Below, one piece after another: positions 26,163-36,264 of a stretch of 64,000 nt of DNA; the stretch's first letter is position 1, and every line of letters begins with the position of its first letter. The position numbers and the translations under genes are program-made. The notes under the pieces are model-generated. The model was not told the DNA's origin, did not search any database, and worked only from the letters and a program-made list of their open reading frames with translations. Source of the stretch: Rhipicephalus microplus (lineage: Eukaryota > Arthropoda > Arachnida > Ixodida > Ixodidae); NCBI RefSeq assembly GCF_043290135.1, contig NC_134710.1, forward strand, positions 9,039,821-9,103,820, in the 5' to 3' direction.

Positions 26163-26270
26163 AAATCCACCTCTATGGTGCAAAATGCCGCCTCTATTGA
26201 AGTGAACGCTTCGATGAAAAGAATTTCTCCATAATCAATTCCCTCTACAAAATCTCCACAACACTCCATT

Positions 26271-26309
26271 TTCCCTCATGTCAACCAAGTACTGGTTGAC
26301 ATGAGGGAA
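26271..26309. repeat. Hairpin: perfect 17-bp stem
   Basis: TTCCCTCATGTCAACCA and its exact reverse complement flank AGTAC. A third partial copy (ATGTCAACCAAGTACTG) follows at 26313-26330. Confidence 0.95.
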
Positions 26310-26424
26310 ATCATGTCAACCAAGTACTGTGAGCCATCATTTTTAATACATGAGCATGCTGGCATGTGCAAAAACTGTTTGACGCATACAAGCTTTAAAG
26401 CGCGTTTCATGTCGTAGGCGCTAA

Positions 26425-26620
26425 GAATGGGCACCCGGGCGGACGTACGGACGAACAGACACACGGACAAATGCAGGGACGGAGGCACAGATGCACGGAA
26501 AGATGAATGGACGTACATACGAACCCAGGGACGTACGAACAGACGGACGCATGATCGGACGGTCATCGGATGGACGGAAAGACGGACGCACGGAAGCACG
26601 GACGGACTGATGGACGCTTC
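26425..26620. repeat. Degenerate GGAC-type tetranucleotide array
   Basis: About 190 bp of variants of GGACGGACG, ACGTACG and ACGGA, reading as repetitive Arg/Thr/Asp in one strand and Val/Arg/Pro/Ser in the other. The sequence beyond it (to 26765, with TTTAGGGGCAAAGCC on the minus strand) looks like the end of the transposon carrying it. Confidence 0.85.
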
Positions 26621-27425
26621 GCACCATTCATCATCCTTCCCTTCGTGGATATGCTATGACACTGTTTTTTATTGGCATGCAATGCAATGCAACTGGCTAC
26701 GACCACTACGAGGACACGCGACATACGACCCACGGCGTAAGAGGCTTTGCCCCTAAAAGAAATAGTTGAAGGCGCCGGCAGCAACAAGCGCACAACGTAG
26801 GCGCACATCTTCGTGCAATTGCAGCTTGTGTACAACAAAAGATTAAGAACAACGCATTTGGTGTTATCCAGATTCAACGAGTTAAATACGCATGTACGCA
26901 GCATGCGAATGAACGTGTATTGCACCCGGTGCACTGGACACCGCAATTAGATACGATCAGAATCAAAATTTTCAACAGTCATTGGCGCCCTTCTGTAGCC
27001 GACGTAAAATAGTCAATCAGATCAAGCTTTATCGCGATTGAAAGTGCCTGGGTGACAGCGCTTTAACTTTGTAACTGTCGAAATGCTCAAATGGCATAAC
27101 TTATGGTGCACAAACACGAATGGTCCATAAGTTGCCCCATGTCGCGCTTGATTTTTACAAGCCACAAGAGTCGCCTTTTCAGATCTTTCGCAAATATGAA
27201 CATTCTGTAGCCATTTCGCGAGTGATTTGTGCTCTGATGCTCGCAACATCCGGGCATTTTGCCCAAGAAAATGCCGCGCACGTGGCTCACTCCCACGACG
27301 AGACAGAGGGAGCCGAATGGCGGCCACCGATCAGCTGGTGGCACTCACCCCTTCAAAGAATGGTTCCACCCTCCGAGGGGGCACGCGCATCGAGGAACCC
27401 TAGCACCCCTATTCGCTGAGTGCCA
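26621..27425. other. Transposon-end-like sequence, then non-coding
   Basis: 26640-26765 resembles a dispersed repeat end with ATGCAATGCAATGCAA. 26766-27425 shows no supported gene; overlapping frames of 85-100 codons near 27022-27419 lack domains. Confidence 0.4.
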
Positions 27426-27429
27426 TCAC

Positions 27430-27615
27430 GAGGTCATGAGTGAGTGAGTGAATGAACTTTATTTGGTCCAGCAAAACGCAACAAAACGTGCACCTGGCTA
27501 ATCACACGACGGAACCGACAAGTCTAGCCTGCCGGCCCAATCCAGGGCACGCTGGATGGCCAGGATTCGATCTTCGATAATGGGACTTCGCAGGAGCGTG
27601 TCCCACTTTTCCTTC
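27430..27615 (-). mobile_element. LINE 3-prime end, minus strand
   Basis: The last 35 codons of a non-LTR ORF2 remain (WDTLLRSPIIEDRILAIQR, then ALDWAGRLDLSVPS). After the stop come ACCAAATAAAGTTCATTC and CACT repeats that form the 3-prime tail. Everything upstream is lost by 5-prime truncation. Confidence 0.72.
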
Positions 27616-27639
27616 TATTGGGCCTAGTGACCCAAACTT

Positions 27640-28490
27640 CTGAGCACTGGCTCTGTGCGGCCCGCAGAATGTAAACGGCGAGACACTCCGGCAACTCGCT
27701 TCACCTGCCGCGAGTGCGTGCTGCTCTCTCTAAGAACCAGGTCCGTGTGGCCCGCGGAACGTAAACGGTGATACGCTTGTGCAACTGGCTTCACCTGCCG
27801 CTGGTGCGTGCTTCTCTCGCTGTCCACCGGGTCCATGGGGCCCGCGAAACGTAAACGGCGATACGCTTCTAATGGTGGCTTCACCCGTCACAAGCGCCTG
27901 GCACTCACTCTGAGCACTGGGTTCGTAAGGCCCGCGAAACGTAAATGGCGATACGCTCCTGTAACTGGCTTAACCTGCCGCGAGCGAGTGTTGCTCTCTT
28001 TGAGCACCGGGTCCGTGTGGCCGGTGAAACGTAAATGGAGATACGCTCCTACCTATGGCTTCACCCGCCACAAGCGCATGCTGCTCTGTCTGAGCGCTGG
28101 ATCCGTAGGGCCCACGGAACGTAAATGGTGACACGCTTCTGGAAGTGGCTTCACACTCCGCGAGCGGGTGCTGCTCTCTGTGAGCACCGGGTCCGTGTGG
28201 GACGCGAAACGTAAGCGGCGATACGCTCCTGCCGATGGTTTCAACCGCCACAAGCGCGTGCCGCTCTCTCTGAGCACCAGGCCCTTGTGGGTGGCGAAAC
28301 GCAAATCGTGATACGCTCCTTCAGCTGGATTCACCTGCCGCGTCCGCGTGCTGCTCTCTCTGAGCACCGAGTCCTTGTGGCACTAAAATGTACTTCACGG
28401 CGAGAAACTCATTCAACTGGCTTCACCCGCTGGGAGAACTTGCTGTGAATTCTGAGAACCGGATCCGTGTGGCTCACATAGGTTCACGTG
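27640..28490. repeat. Tandem array of about ten 90-bp units
   Basis: The core (variants of GCCCGCGAAACGTAAACGG, then ATACGCT, TGGCTTCACC, CTGCTCTCTCTGAGCACCGG) recurs at 27661, 27751, 27841, 27931, 28021, 28111, 28201, 28291, 28381 and 28471, always exactly 90 bp apart. Units differ at many positions but show no net length change. In one minus-strand frame each unit encodes 30 residues like LRESSTRSRQVKP plus AYRRLRFAGHTDPV, with a single stop near 28053. A plus-strand frame (27808-28131) reads LSTGSVGPAKRKWRYAP repeatedly. No known repeat family is recognised. Confidence 0.93.
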
Positions 28491-29200
28491 CAGCCTTTCG
28501 AATGATTCGCAAATGAAAGAATCTGTTTCGCGTATTTTTTCTCCATTTTCTTGCTCCTAGCTCCACTTCACTCTGCCAGTATACCTACATAGCCCAGCTG
28601 ATTAGGATCGTGGGGTGCCCGCCACCTCCTGAGGAACTTCTTTCCTTCTGCCTCGTTCTGCCCCCCCCCCCCCCCTCCACTCTCAACCATGAGAGTTGCC
28701 AAATAAAGCTTCGTACGCGTTGCCAGAGCGAACAGGAGGACTGAGATGTAGAATAGAGCACGTGGTGGTTCATGAGGACGTTGATTGTTTTTTTTCACAC
28801 TCCCAGTGCAACGAAACGCTCCACTCCTTAAAAAGGCCCTCAGAGAATGCACCAAAAGGGGGGAGTTCTATGCAAACATGTTACGTCTTGATTGCAAGTA
28901 ACGGGAAGCAGGCTATCGAAGCAAGTGCATTTGAATATTTCTTCAAGTGCGCGGCAGAAGCAACTTAGGTCACTTCATAATGTCCAGGGTTCGACAACAT
29001 TCATAATGTCCAGGGTTGGACCAAAGTTCGTCTGGCGAGAAAAAATCATAGTTCAATAAACGATACAGTCGTCATTCGTAAATAACACAAAACAACAGTT
29101 GATGTTTCGGTGGAGAATACCTTGATATGGGGCGCTGAAACGTCGATTCTGTATTTTTGTGTTTTTCTTGAACCTTATAAGATTCATGCATCAAAGGTTT
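28491..29200. other. Non-coding; poly(C) tract and AATAAA
   Basis: A run of 15 C lies at about 28661-28675, followed by CCAAATAAAGCTTCG, possibly a plus-strand retroelement tail. CATAATGTCCAGGGTT is repeated in tandem near 28975-29015. No gene seen. Confidence 0.4.
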
Positions 29201-29205
29201 TGTTG

Positions 29206-29399
29206 TTACGGAGCTTGAGTCCTTTTTTTGCAGTTCTGCATTTAAAAAATGACACGGAAACTGTAGCCGCACATCGTACGATGTCCATTGAACAAAGTGT
29301 ATTTACGGATCTTGCGTCCTTTTTTTGCAGTTCTGCATCTAAAAATGACACGGAAACTGTGGCCGCACATCGTACGATATCCACTGAACAAAGTGTATG
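29206..29399. repeat. 97-bp tandem duplication
   Basis: TCCTTTTTTTGCAGTTCTGC, AAAATGACACGGAAACTGT and CGCACATCGTACGAT occur twice with a 97-bp offset and few differences. Confidence 0.9.
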
Positions 29400-29686
29400 G
29401 AGCAGGGAACATTTTCATCAATTATTTGTATATAAAAGTTGCGTGGAAATCAAGATGGCATGACGCTTCGCTGCTAAAATTGAAGCTGTATCTGCAAATG
29501 AACCGCCATGCATATACCGAACCAGGTGGTCTATAAAAGTTAATAATACAGTAACAAAGGAAGAAATAAGTGCTATATGTCGTCATAGTAAAATAACGGA
29601 TTGATGCAAAATAGATGAGACATACTGGGCCATTATGGATTACCTTCATTCGATAGCGCTTCCGTAGTTTGCCTCACCACGAGAGT
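29400..29686. other. AT-rich non-coding, no gene seen
   Basis: No motif found. It borders the 3-prime end of the LINE that follows. Confidence 0.5.
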
Positions 29687-29768
29687 TTTTTTTTTTATTT
29701 ACAAATACTGCTGTCTCACAGTTCGAGACATTGCAGGAGTGGGTCCATAACAGTGAATACACACTAAA

Positions 29769-32555
29769 CTAACAAAACATATGGTTTGGTAGTTCATTTA
29801 AAAAACTAATGGTAGGCAACTTTCGGAGAGAAACATCCAGATTATTCCACAATTCCACTGTGAAAGGAAAAAATGAAAACTTAAAACAATCTAGAAATGG
29901 CATGAAGGGTGTGTTAATGGGGTTTGACCTGCGAGTGTTTGCAACGGAGTTGGCAAAGGAAAAGGGCATGTCAATGGTGATTATCTTGTTCACGATTTTA
30001 TGTAAAGTGCCGATACGCTCGCAAGTACGTCTGTGTTCAAGTGATTTGAGTGATAGACGTACAGCGTGTGACGAAGGCGAAAAATTGTTATCATAACGGT
30101 GATATATGAATCTTATTGCTTTATTTTGAACACCTTCCAAATGTGCTATGTCGCATGCGCAGTGAGGTGACCAGACAACGGAGGCATATTCAAGAACAGG
30201 CCGTATCAGGGATTTGTATGCTGTTAGTTTGCATTCGTGAGTTGCATCTTTTAACGTTCGCTTCAAGAAGCCCAATTTTCGGAGCGCTTTCGAGCAGATT
30301 AGGTTTATATGTTTATGCCATTTTAAGTTCGGTGAGAATGTTGCGCCAAGATACTTGTATTCGTTGACATGCTTCATGTTCTGGCCATAGGAAAAACGTA
30401 GGGGTTCCTTCTTGTTAGTGAATGTCATGCTTACCGTTTTGTTAAGGTTTAGTGCCATTTGCCACGTTGAGCTCCAGGTACGGAAAGAAGAAAAAACATT
30501 ATTTAACTGTATTTGGTCACGGGAGGTACTAATACAAGAATAGAGGACACAGTCGTCGGCGTATAGACGGAGTTTGACCTTTGTATTTTTTGTTATTTCG
30601 ACAACATCGTTGAGATAAATTAGGAAAAAAAGAGGCCCAAGGACCGAGCCCTGCGGCACACCTGATGTGACAGGGAGGGATGACGAATGCGAATTGTTGA
30701 ACGCGACGAACTGCTGCCTTAAATTTAGGTAATCTGAAAGCCAAGATAACAAGCGAATGCCGTGAGTGCCGCGCAGAAAGGCTTTTAATTTGAGGAGGAG
30801 TTTATTGTGGCAAACAGTGTCAAACGCTTTCGAGTAGTCAATAAAAATGGCGTCCACTTAACCACGATCGTTTAAAGTCGAAGCGATGTCATGCGTAAAC
30901 CCCAGCAACTGCGTGACTGTTGAAAATCCTGCACGAAAGCCATGTTGATTTTGGGAGAGGAGGTTGTTTTCAGTTAAATATGTGACTACATGTTTGTGAA
31001 TAATGTGTTCTAGAATTTTACAGCAGGTGCAGATTAATGAAATAGGTCGATAGTTTGGAATTACTTGTTTGTCGCCAGATTTGAACACCGGAACAACTTT
31101 TGCATTTTTCCAAATCTGCGGCACAATTCCTGTTTCAAGGGATCTCTGAAAACTGATTGTTAAATACCTCGCATTCCATTCAGCGTAACGTTTTAAAAAT
31201 GTGTTAGGGATGTTATCAGCGCCGGCACTCTTATTTGTGTCGATATTCAGTAGGAGATTGACAACTCCAGCGTAACTAATCTGTAGTTCTGGGAAGGCAG
31301 GCAATGTACTGTCAAGACCAAAAGCGGGACTGGTGCCATCATCTGTACTAAAAACTGATTTGAAATAACCATTGAACGCTTCCGAGATAGTTAAAGAATC
31401 CGAAGAGGGCTGCTCGTTCACAATAAGTAAGGAAGATGTCGGGCCTGCAGGATTAAGAGTTTTCCAGAATTTAGATGGGTCGTTTTTCATAAAGGTTGTT
31501 AACGAACTTTCATAGTAGAATTTGCGGGCAGCATGCATTTTTTATCTTAGCTCTGTTTTCAGAGAGTTCAATAAGTGCTGGTTATATAGGAGAGTGTTAC
31601 GATGCCTGCGAAGTCGCTTTATTCGCCGAGTAAGCTGAATAATTTCTCTGTTTAGCCAAGGATGCCGAGGGTTTCGTTTTAGGCACTTCTGTGGGACATA
31701 TGTGTGTATGCAGTGTTCAACAATCTTATAAAACTGATCAACCAACAAGTCCACATGACATTGGTTGCTATTGAACAAGTAATCATCAAAAGACGCTGCT
31801 AGAACTGCAAGAATTGAATTGTCGTCCGCGCGGGTAAAATCCAGAACTGTTTTGTACGTCGGAAGTTTGGGTTCACAGGCAACATTCAAGCTAAGAAGGA
31901 CTGCCTTGTGGTCAGATACCCCATTCACTGCTTCACATTCAAATCCATCCTGCTGTACAGCCTCAATCAAGAATACAAGGTCTAAATTTGCATTTTCCCG
32001 CGTAGGAACATCGACTACTTGGGTAAGATCAAACGACACAACAAGGTCAACTAAAGCTTCACTGAGTGCTCTATCGCGACCAGTGGGTAAGAGTAAATTC
32101 CAGTCAACATGCGGTACATTAAAATCACCACATAAAATCAGTTTAAATTTGTGAAGCCTGTTTTTCAATATATAATCACTAATAGCAGGAAAAACAACGT
32201 GGTCAGTACCAGGAGGCCGGTATATTATGCCTAATACGGTTATTTTCCCCCCAACGCTGATTTTGCATCATAAAGATTCTGACTCGGGAAGGTCGGGTAA
32301 TGGATAGAACTTCAAACTATTCTTTAAGAAGATGGCGACACCGCCACCGCGGCTGTCCTCTCTGTCTTTACGTAGCACCGAGAAACCCGGGGGTAGGAAT
32401 TCAGCCTCAGAAATAGTATTATGCAACCATGTCTCAGTAACACAAATTAGTGATGGGGCGTAAGTTTGGATGAGCCAATTAAAGTCTACAGTCTTATTCA
32501 CCAAACTGCGAGCATTTACGTTCAGCAGCACTAATTTACGCTGGCTTCCGGAAAG
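29769..32555 (-). pseudogene. LINE ORF2: AP endonuclease and reverse transcriptase, three nonsense codons
   Basis: A single frame without frameshifts, about 928 codons, broken by TGA at 32268-32270, TAA at 31542-31544 and TAA at 30858-30860. The endonuclease part keeps VNARSLVNK, TETWLH, GGGVAIF, ILCGDFN and SDHKAVLLS. The RT part keeps PNYRPISLICTCCKILE, FIDYSKAFDTV, SGVPQGSVLGPL, the catalytic LYADDCVLY (30552-30563) and YKYLGATFSPNLKW. The C-terminus (CERIGTLHKIVNKI and beyond) lacks an RNase H. This is the layout of the CR1/L2 group. The protein would nick target DNA and prime cDNA synthesis on it. It lies directly after ORF1 in the same frame. Confidence 0.95.
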
Positions 32556-33455
32556 TCATTCATTGCTACGGGGAACACGATTGCTAGACGCTTCAATAAC
32601 TGACTTTGTGACGTTGGCCAAGACGTAGCGAACACTGTCAATTACTAACTGATCGTACTGTAGTCGTACTTTTTTGGCTACTTTTCTTAGGTCAGCAGAG
32701 TGTTGCCATAGTTCCTTGCGGATTTGTCGAACCCTGACTGAAAAATCTTCGTTGATGAAGATATCCGTTCCTTTTAATTTCCTAGCCTTGCATAGGATCT
32801 CGGATTTGGTTCGAAAATCGAGTAGCTTGATAATTACTGGCCTTGGACTGTCGCTTCTGCGTGTTCCGAGGCGATGACAGCGTTCGATGTTGTCACATTC
32901 AATATCAAGCTTCGTTGATATAAGGTTCACGACCGACGGTAGTAGCTGCTCGGGTTTCTCATCATGTGGTTCCAGCAATCCATGTATTATAAGGTTATTT
33001 CGTCGTGATCGATTTTCCAAGTCGTCGTTTTTGCGATCAAGTGTGTGCGCTGCTTTAGTTAGATCGTTCATTTTAATCTCCATTTCCGGCACACGTTTCA
33101 CAAGATCGTTATTATCAGTGACACTAGACTCCAACTTAGTTAGACGGGCTTCGAACGCTGCAACCCTTGTGGTGAGTGCTAATATATCTTCGCTAATACG
33201 TGTTTGCCCAGCTAGCAATTCTAGTAATATTTGTTCAGTTTTGGATGCGGGGCCGGGATTGGTCTCGACGTCACCAGACAAAAGTAACAGAAATCTCAAG
33301 ACAATTTTTACACTAGTGACAACACTCAAAAGCCATGCGCAGGTAGGGTCCGGCAAAAGCAGCAAAAAACGGTTGTCACTTCTATGGCATTTATACCGGT
33401 ACGGATTCCCTACCTGCAAAATGAAGCAGAAGACACTGTAGCGACTGCACATCAT
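32556..33455 (-). CDS. LINE ORF1 with 2A motif, coiled coil and RNA-binding-like domain
   Basis: About 299 codons if read from the paired ATGs at 33450-33455, which lie in the last monomer. The frame remains open further upstream through all monomers, so the true start is uncertain. Residues 1-60 are hydrophobic, with LLLLPDPTCAWLLSV and IVLRFLLLLS. GDVETNPGP, a 2A-type motif, lies at 33249-33275. Then a coiled coil (LLAGQTRISEDILALTTRV, ARLTKLE) and an RRM-like region (RSRRNNLIIHGL, IERCHRLGTRRSD, RPVIIKLLDFRTKSEILC, GTDIFINEDFSVRVRQIRK), as in L1/CR1 ORF1 proteins that bind element RNA. It ends in TGA (32556-32558) followed by CTT, after which ORF2 continues in frame. Confidence 0.88.
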   Translation of the reverse strand: MMCSRYSVFCFILQVGNPYRYKCHRSDNRFLLLLPDPTCAWLLSVVTSVKIVLRFLLLLSGDVETNPGPASKTEQILLELLAGQTRISEDILALTTRVAAFEARLTKLESSVTDNNDLVKRVPEMEIKMNDLTKAAHTLDRKNDDLENRSRRNNLIIHGLLEPHDEKPEQLLPSVVNLISTKLDIECDNIERCHRLGTRRSDSPRPVIIKLLDFRTKSEILCKARKLKGTDIFINEDFSVRVRQIRKELWQHSADLRKVAKKVRLQYDQLVIDSVRYVLANVTKSVIEASSNRVPRSNE

Positions 33456-35730
33456 GCCGCTGCCGGACCCACTGAAGGGGAGCGTCGGCGACGATGCTTT
33501 TATGTCCGTTTGCCTCCAGGTAGGTGTCGCTGCCGTCCCATGCCGTGTGCAATTTGGCCAGCTGATCATGGACCAGCCGACGGGCGAGCACCACGTGGCA
33601 GCGGGCACGTCCCAGAGAGTCGATGATTTGGCGCACGTGCTGTTATTGAAGGCTTCGTCATGCCGTTTGAAGGGCGCGTTGCAAAGGTGGCTTTTGGAAG
33701 GGGCATGCAAGTGGAGATAGTGGTTTCCCAGACTGGCGGCAATCTGCAAAATGAAGCAGAAGACACTGTAGCGACTGCACATCATGCCACTGCCGGACCC
33801 ACTGAAGGGGAGCGTCGGCGACGATGCTTTTATGTCCGTTTGCCTCCAGGTAGGTGTCGCTGCCGTCCCGCGCCGTGTGCAATTTGGCCAGCTGATCATG
33901 GACCAGCTGACGGGCGAGCACCACGTGGCAGCAGGCACGTCCCAGAGAGTCGATGATTTGGCACACGTGCTGTTATTGAAGGCTTCGTCATGCCGTTTGA
34001 AGGGCACGTTGCAAAGGTGGCTTTTGGAAGGGGCATGCAAGTGGAGATAGTGGTTTCCCAGACTGTCGGCAATCTGCAAAATGAAGCAGAAGACACTGTA
34101 GCGACTGCACATCATGCAGCTGCCGGACCCACTGAAGGGGAGCGTCGGCGACGATGCTTTTATGTCCGTTTGCCTCCAGGTAGGTGTCGCTGCCGTCCCA
34201 TGCCGTGTGCAATTTGGCCAGCTGATCATGGACCAGCCGACGGGTGAGCACCACGTGGCAGCGGGCACGTCCCAGAGAGTCGATGATTTGGCGCACGTGC
34301 TGTTATTGAAGGCTTCGTCATGCCGTTTGAAGGGCGCGTTGCAAAGGTGGCTTTTGGAAGGGGCATGCAAGTGGAGATAGTGGTTTCCCAGACTGGCGGC
34401 AATCTGCAAAATGAAGCAGAAGACACTGTAGCGACTGCACATCATGCCACTGCCGGACCCACTGAAGGGGAGCGTCGGCGACGATGCTTTTATGTCCGTT
34501 TGCCTCCAGGTAGGTGTCGCTGCCGTCCCGCGCCGTGTGCAATTTGGCCAGCTGATCATGGACCAGCTGACGGGCGAGCACCACGTGGCAGCAGGCACGT
34601 CCCAGAGAGTCGATGATTTGGCACACGTGCTGTTATTGAAGGCTTCGTCATGCCGTTTGAAGGGCACGTTGCAAAGGTGGCTTTTGGAAGGGGCATGCAA
34701 GTGGAGATAGTGGTTTCCCAGACTGTCGGCAATCTGCAAAATGAAGCAGAAGACACTGTAGCGACTGCACATCATGCAGCTGCCGGACCCACTGAAGGGG
34801 AGCGTCGGCGACGATGCTTTTATGTCCGTTTGCCTCCAGGTAGGTGTCGCTGCCGTCCCATGCCGTGTGCAATTTGGCCAGCTGATCATGGACCAGCCGA
34901 CGGGTGAGCACCACGTGGCAGCGGGCACGTCCCAGAGAGTCGATGATTTGGCGCACGTGCTGTTATTGAAGGCTTCGTCATGCCGTTTGAAGGGCGCGTT
35001 GCAAAGGTGGCTTTTGGAAGGGGCATGCAAGTGGAGATAGTGGTTTCCCAGACTGGCGGCAATCTGCAAAGTGAAGCAGAAGACACTGTAGCGACAGCAC
35101 ATCATGCCACTGCCGGACCCACTGAAGGGGAGCGTCGGCGACGATGCTTTTATGTCCATTTGCCTCCAGGTAGGTGTCGCTGCCGTCCCGCGCCGTGTGC
35201 AATTTGGCCAGCTGATCATGGACCAGCTGACGGGCGAGCACCACGTGGCAGCAGGCACGTCCCAGAGAGTCGATGATTTGGCACACGTGCTGTTATTGAA
35301 GGCTTCGTCATGCCGTTTGAAGGGCACGTTGCAAAGGTGGCTTTTGGAAGGGGCATGCAAGTGGAGATAGTGGTTTCCCAGACTGTCGGCAATCTGCAAA
35401 ATGAAGCAGAAGACACTGTAGCGACTGCACATCATGCAGCTGCCGGACCCACTGAAGGGGAGCGTCGGCGACGATGCTTTTATGTCCGTTTGCCTCCAGG
35501 TAGGTGTCGCTGCCGTCCCGCGCCGTGTGCAATTTGGCCAGCTGATCATGGACCAGCTGACGGGCGAGCACCACGTGGCAGCGGGCACGTCCCAGAGAGT
35601 CGATGATTTGGCACACGTGCTGTTATTGAAGGCTTCGTCATGCCGTTTGAAGGGCGCGTTGCAAAGGTGGCTTTTGGAAGGGGCATGCAAGTGGAGATAG
35701 TGGTTTCCCAGACTGGCGGCAATCTGCAAA
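33414..35730 (-). repeat. Seven 330-bp LINE 5-prime monomers (A/B higher-order array)
   Basis: Units start at 33421, 33751, 34081, 34411, 34741, 35071 and 35401, each exactly 330 bp. Diagnostic bases alternate. Units 1, 3 and 5 have CCCATGCC, CCGACGGG, GGCGCGTT and ACTGGCGGC. Units 2, 4 and 6 have CCCGCGCC, CTGACGGG, GGCACGTT and ACTGTCGGC. Unit 7 mixes both. Units 2 and 4, and units 3 and 5, appear identical. Every unit carries two CACGTG sites 42 bp apart and is CpG-rich against AT-rich surroundings. 330 is a multiple of three, so the ORF1 frame stays open through the array. Confidence 0.97.
33592..33639. promoter_or_regulatory. Paired CACGTG E-boxes in LINE monomer (repeated seven times)
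   Basis: CCACGTGG with its core at 33592-33597 and GCACGTGC with its core at 33634-33639, repeated every 330 bp through the array (14 sites). Even where the base before the second site varies between units, the core is kept. CACGTG is the target of bHLH factors of the MYC/MAX/USF type; use as a LINE promoter is inference. Confidence 0.55.
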
Positions 35731-36262
35731 GTTCAGTTGTAAGATGCGAGCCCGGTAACAAATATCATAACTCCTAGACATCCTATCGACAAATGTAGTC
35801 CTTTCGCAGAGAGAGATTGATTGCGTGAACAGTATAGACAAATTATTTTAAGAGTGGCGACGTAGATGAGCCAGACACGTTGCTTTTTCAAATGCTTTTA
35901 TTGCCAGATATATTGGTGCCCTTGAAAATTTTAAGCCCAATAATTTTTGAAGCGTTGAGAAGCGAAGAATCTCATGGTTCTTAAAGGGCAGGCGTAGTTT
36001 GGTTTTCAAAATTGGCCCACAGGTGTGATCGATGCCGCAGTCCTCGGTACGGAAGGTGGCCCTAGGGACTTTTGCGACGGACACCACCGCTGGCTGCCTG
36101 ATCTTCATTCGGGGTCCACCGATTGCACAACTTGATGCTCTCTAGAATGTCGGTCATTGTGCGGTCAATGTAGTCCACACTCACCTTTCCGCAAAGGAAG
36201 AAAAGAAAAGAAGCAAATGCTTCATGTGAGAGCGGTGTTTCATTCATTTATTTAAATATTTA
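35731..36262 (-). other. Unassigned sequence between two LINEs
   Basis: Two adjoining minus-strand frames (36247-36062 and 36108-35848) have protein-like composition: MTDILESIKLCNRWTPNEDQ, then TFRTEDCGIDHTCGPILK and RLPFKNHEILRF, separated by a frame change. GGCAATAAAAGC follows near 35890. It could be a broken gene or element fragment with a 3-prime end. I do not recognise it. Confidence 0.35.
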
Positions 36263-36264
36263 TT

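Larger units (their letters stand above)
29687..35730 (-). mobile_element. Near full-length CR1/L2-like LINE with tandem 5-prime monomers
   Basis: Minus-strand non-LTR retrotransposon of about 6 kb. The order from its 5-prime end is: seven 330-bp monomers (33414-35730), ORF1 with a 2A motif and an RNA-binding-like domain, ORF2 with AP endonuclease and RT, a short 3-prime UTR, and AAATAAAAAAA at 29687-29705. ORF1 and ORF2 are in the same frame. Only four stop codons interrupt the frame between the monomers and the end of ORF2. The element is therefore young or recently inactive. No clear target duplication was found at its edges. Confidence 0.93.

Noticed and set aside
26276..26627. Repetitive Val/Arg/Pro/Ser proteins
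   Set aside because: Translation of the degenerate GGAC array.
33384..35700. Plus-strand frames of 80-98 codons in each monomer
   Set aside because: Shadows of the tandem repeat with no domain; the LINE lies on the minus strand.
32556..35729. A single 1057-codon protein including seven 110-residue repeats
   Set aside because: The repeats are LINE 5-prime monomers whose length happens to be divisible by three. They are open in several frames on both strands. Only the ORF1 part has domain support.
33414..35730. CRISPR-like array
   Set aside because: Units are 330 bp with no spacer/repeat structure, in a eukaryotic LINE; the 90-bp array at 27640 likewise has no unique spacers.
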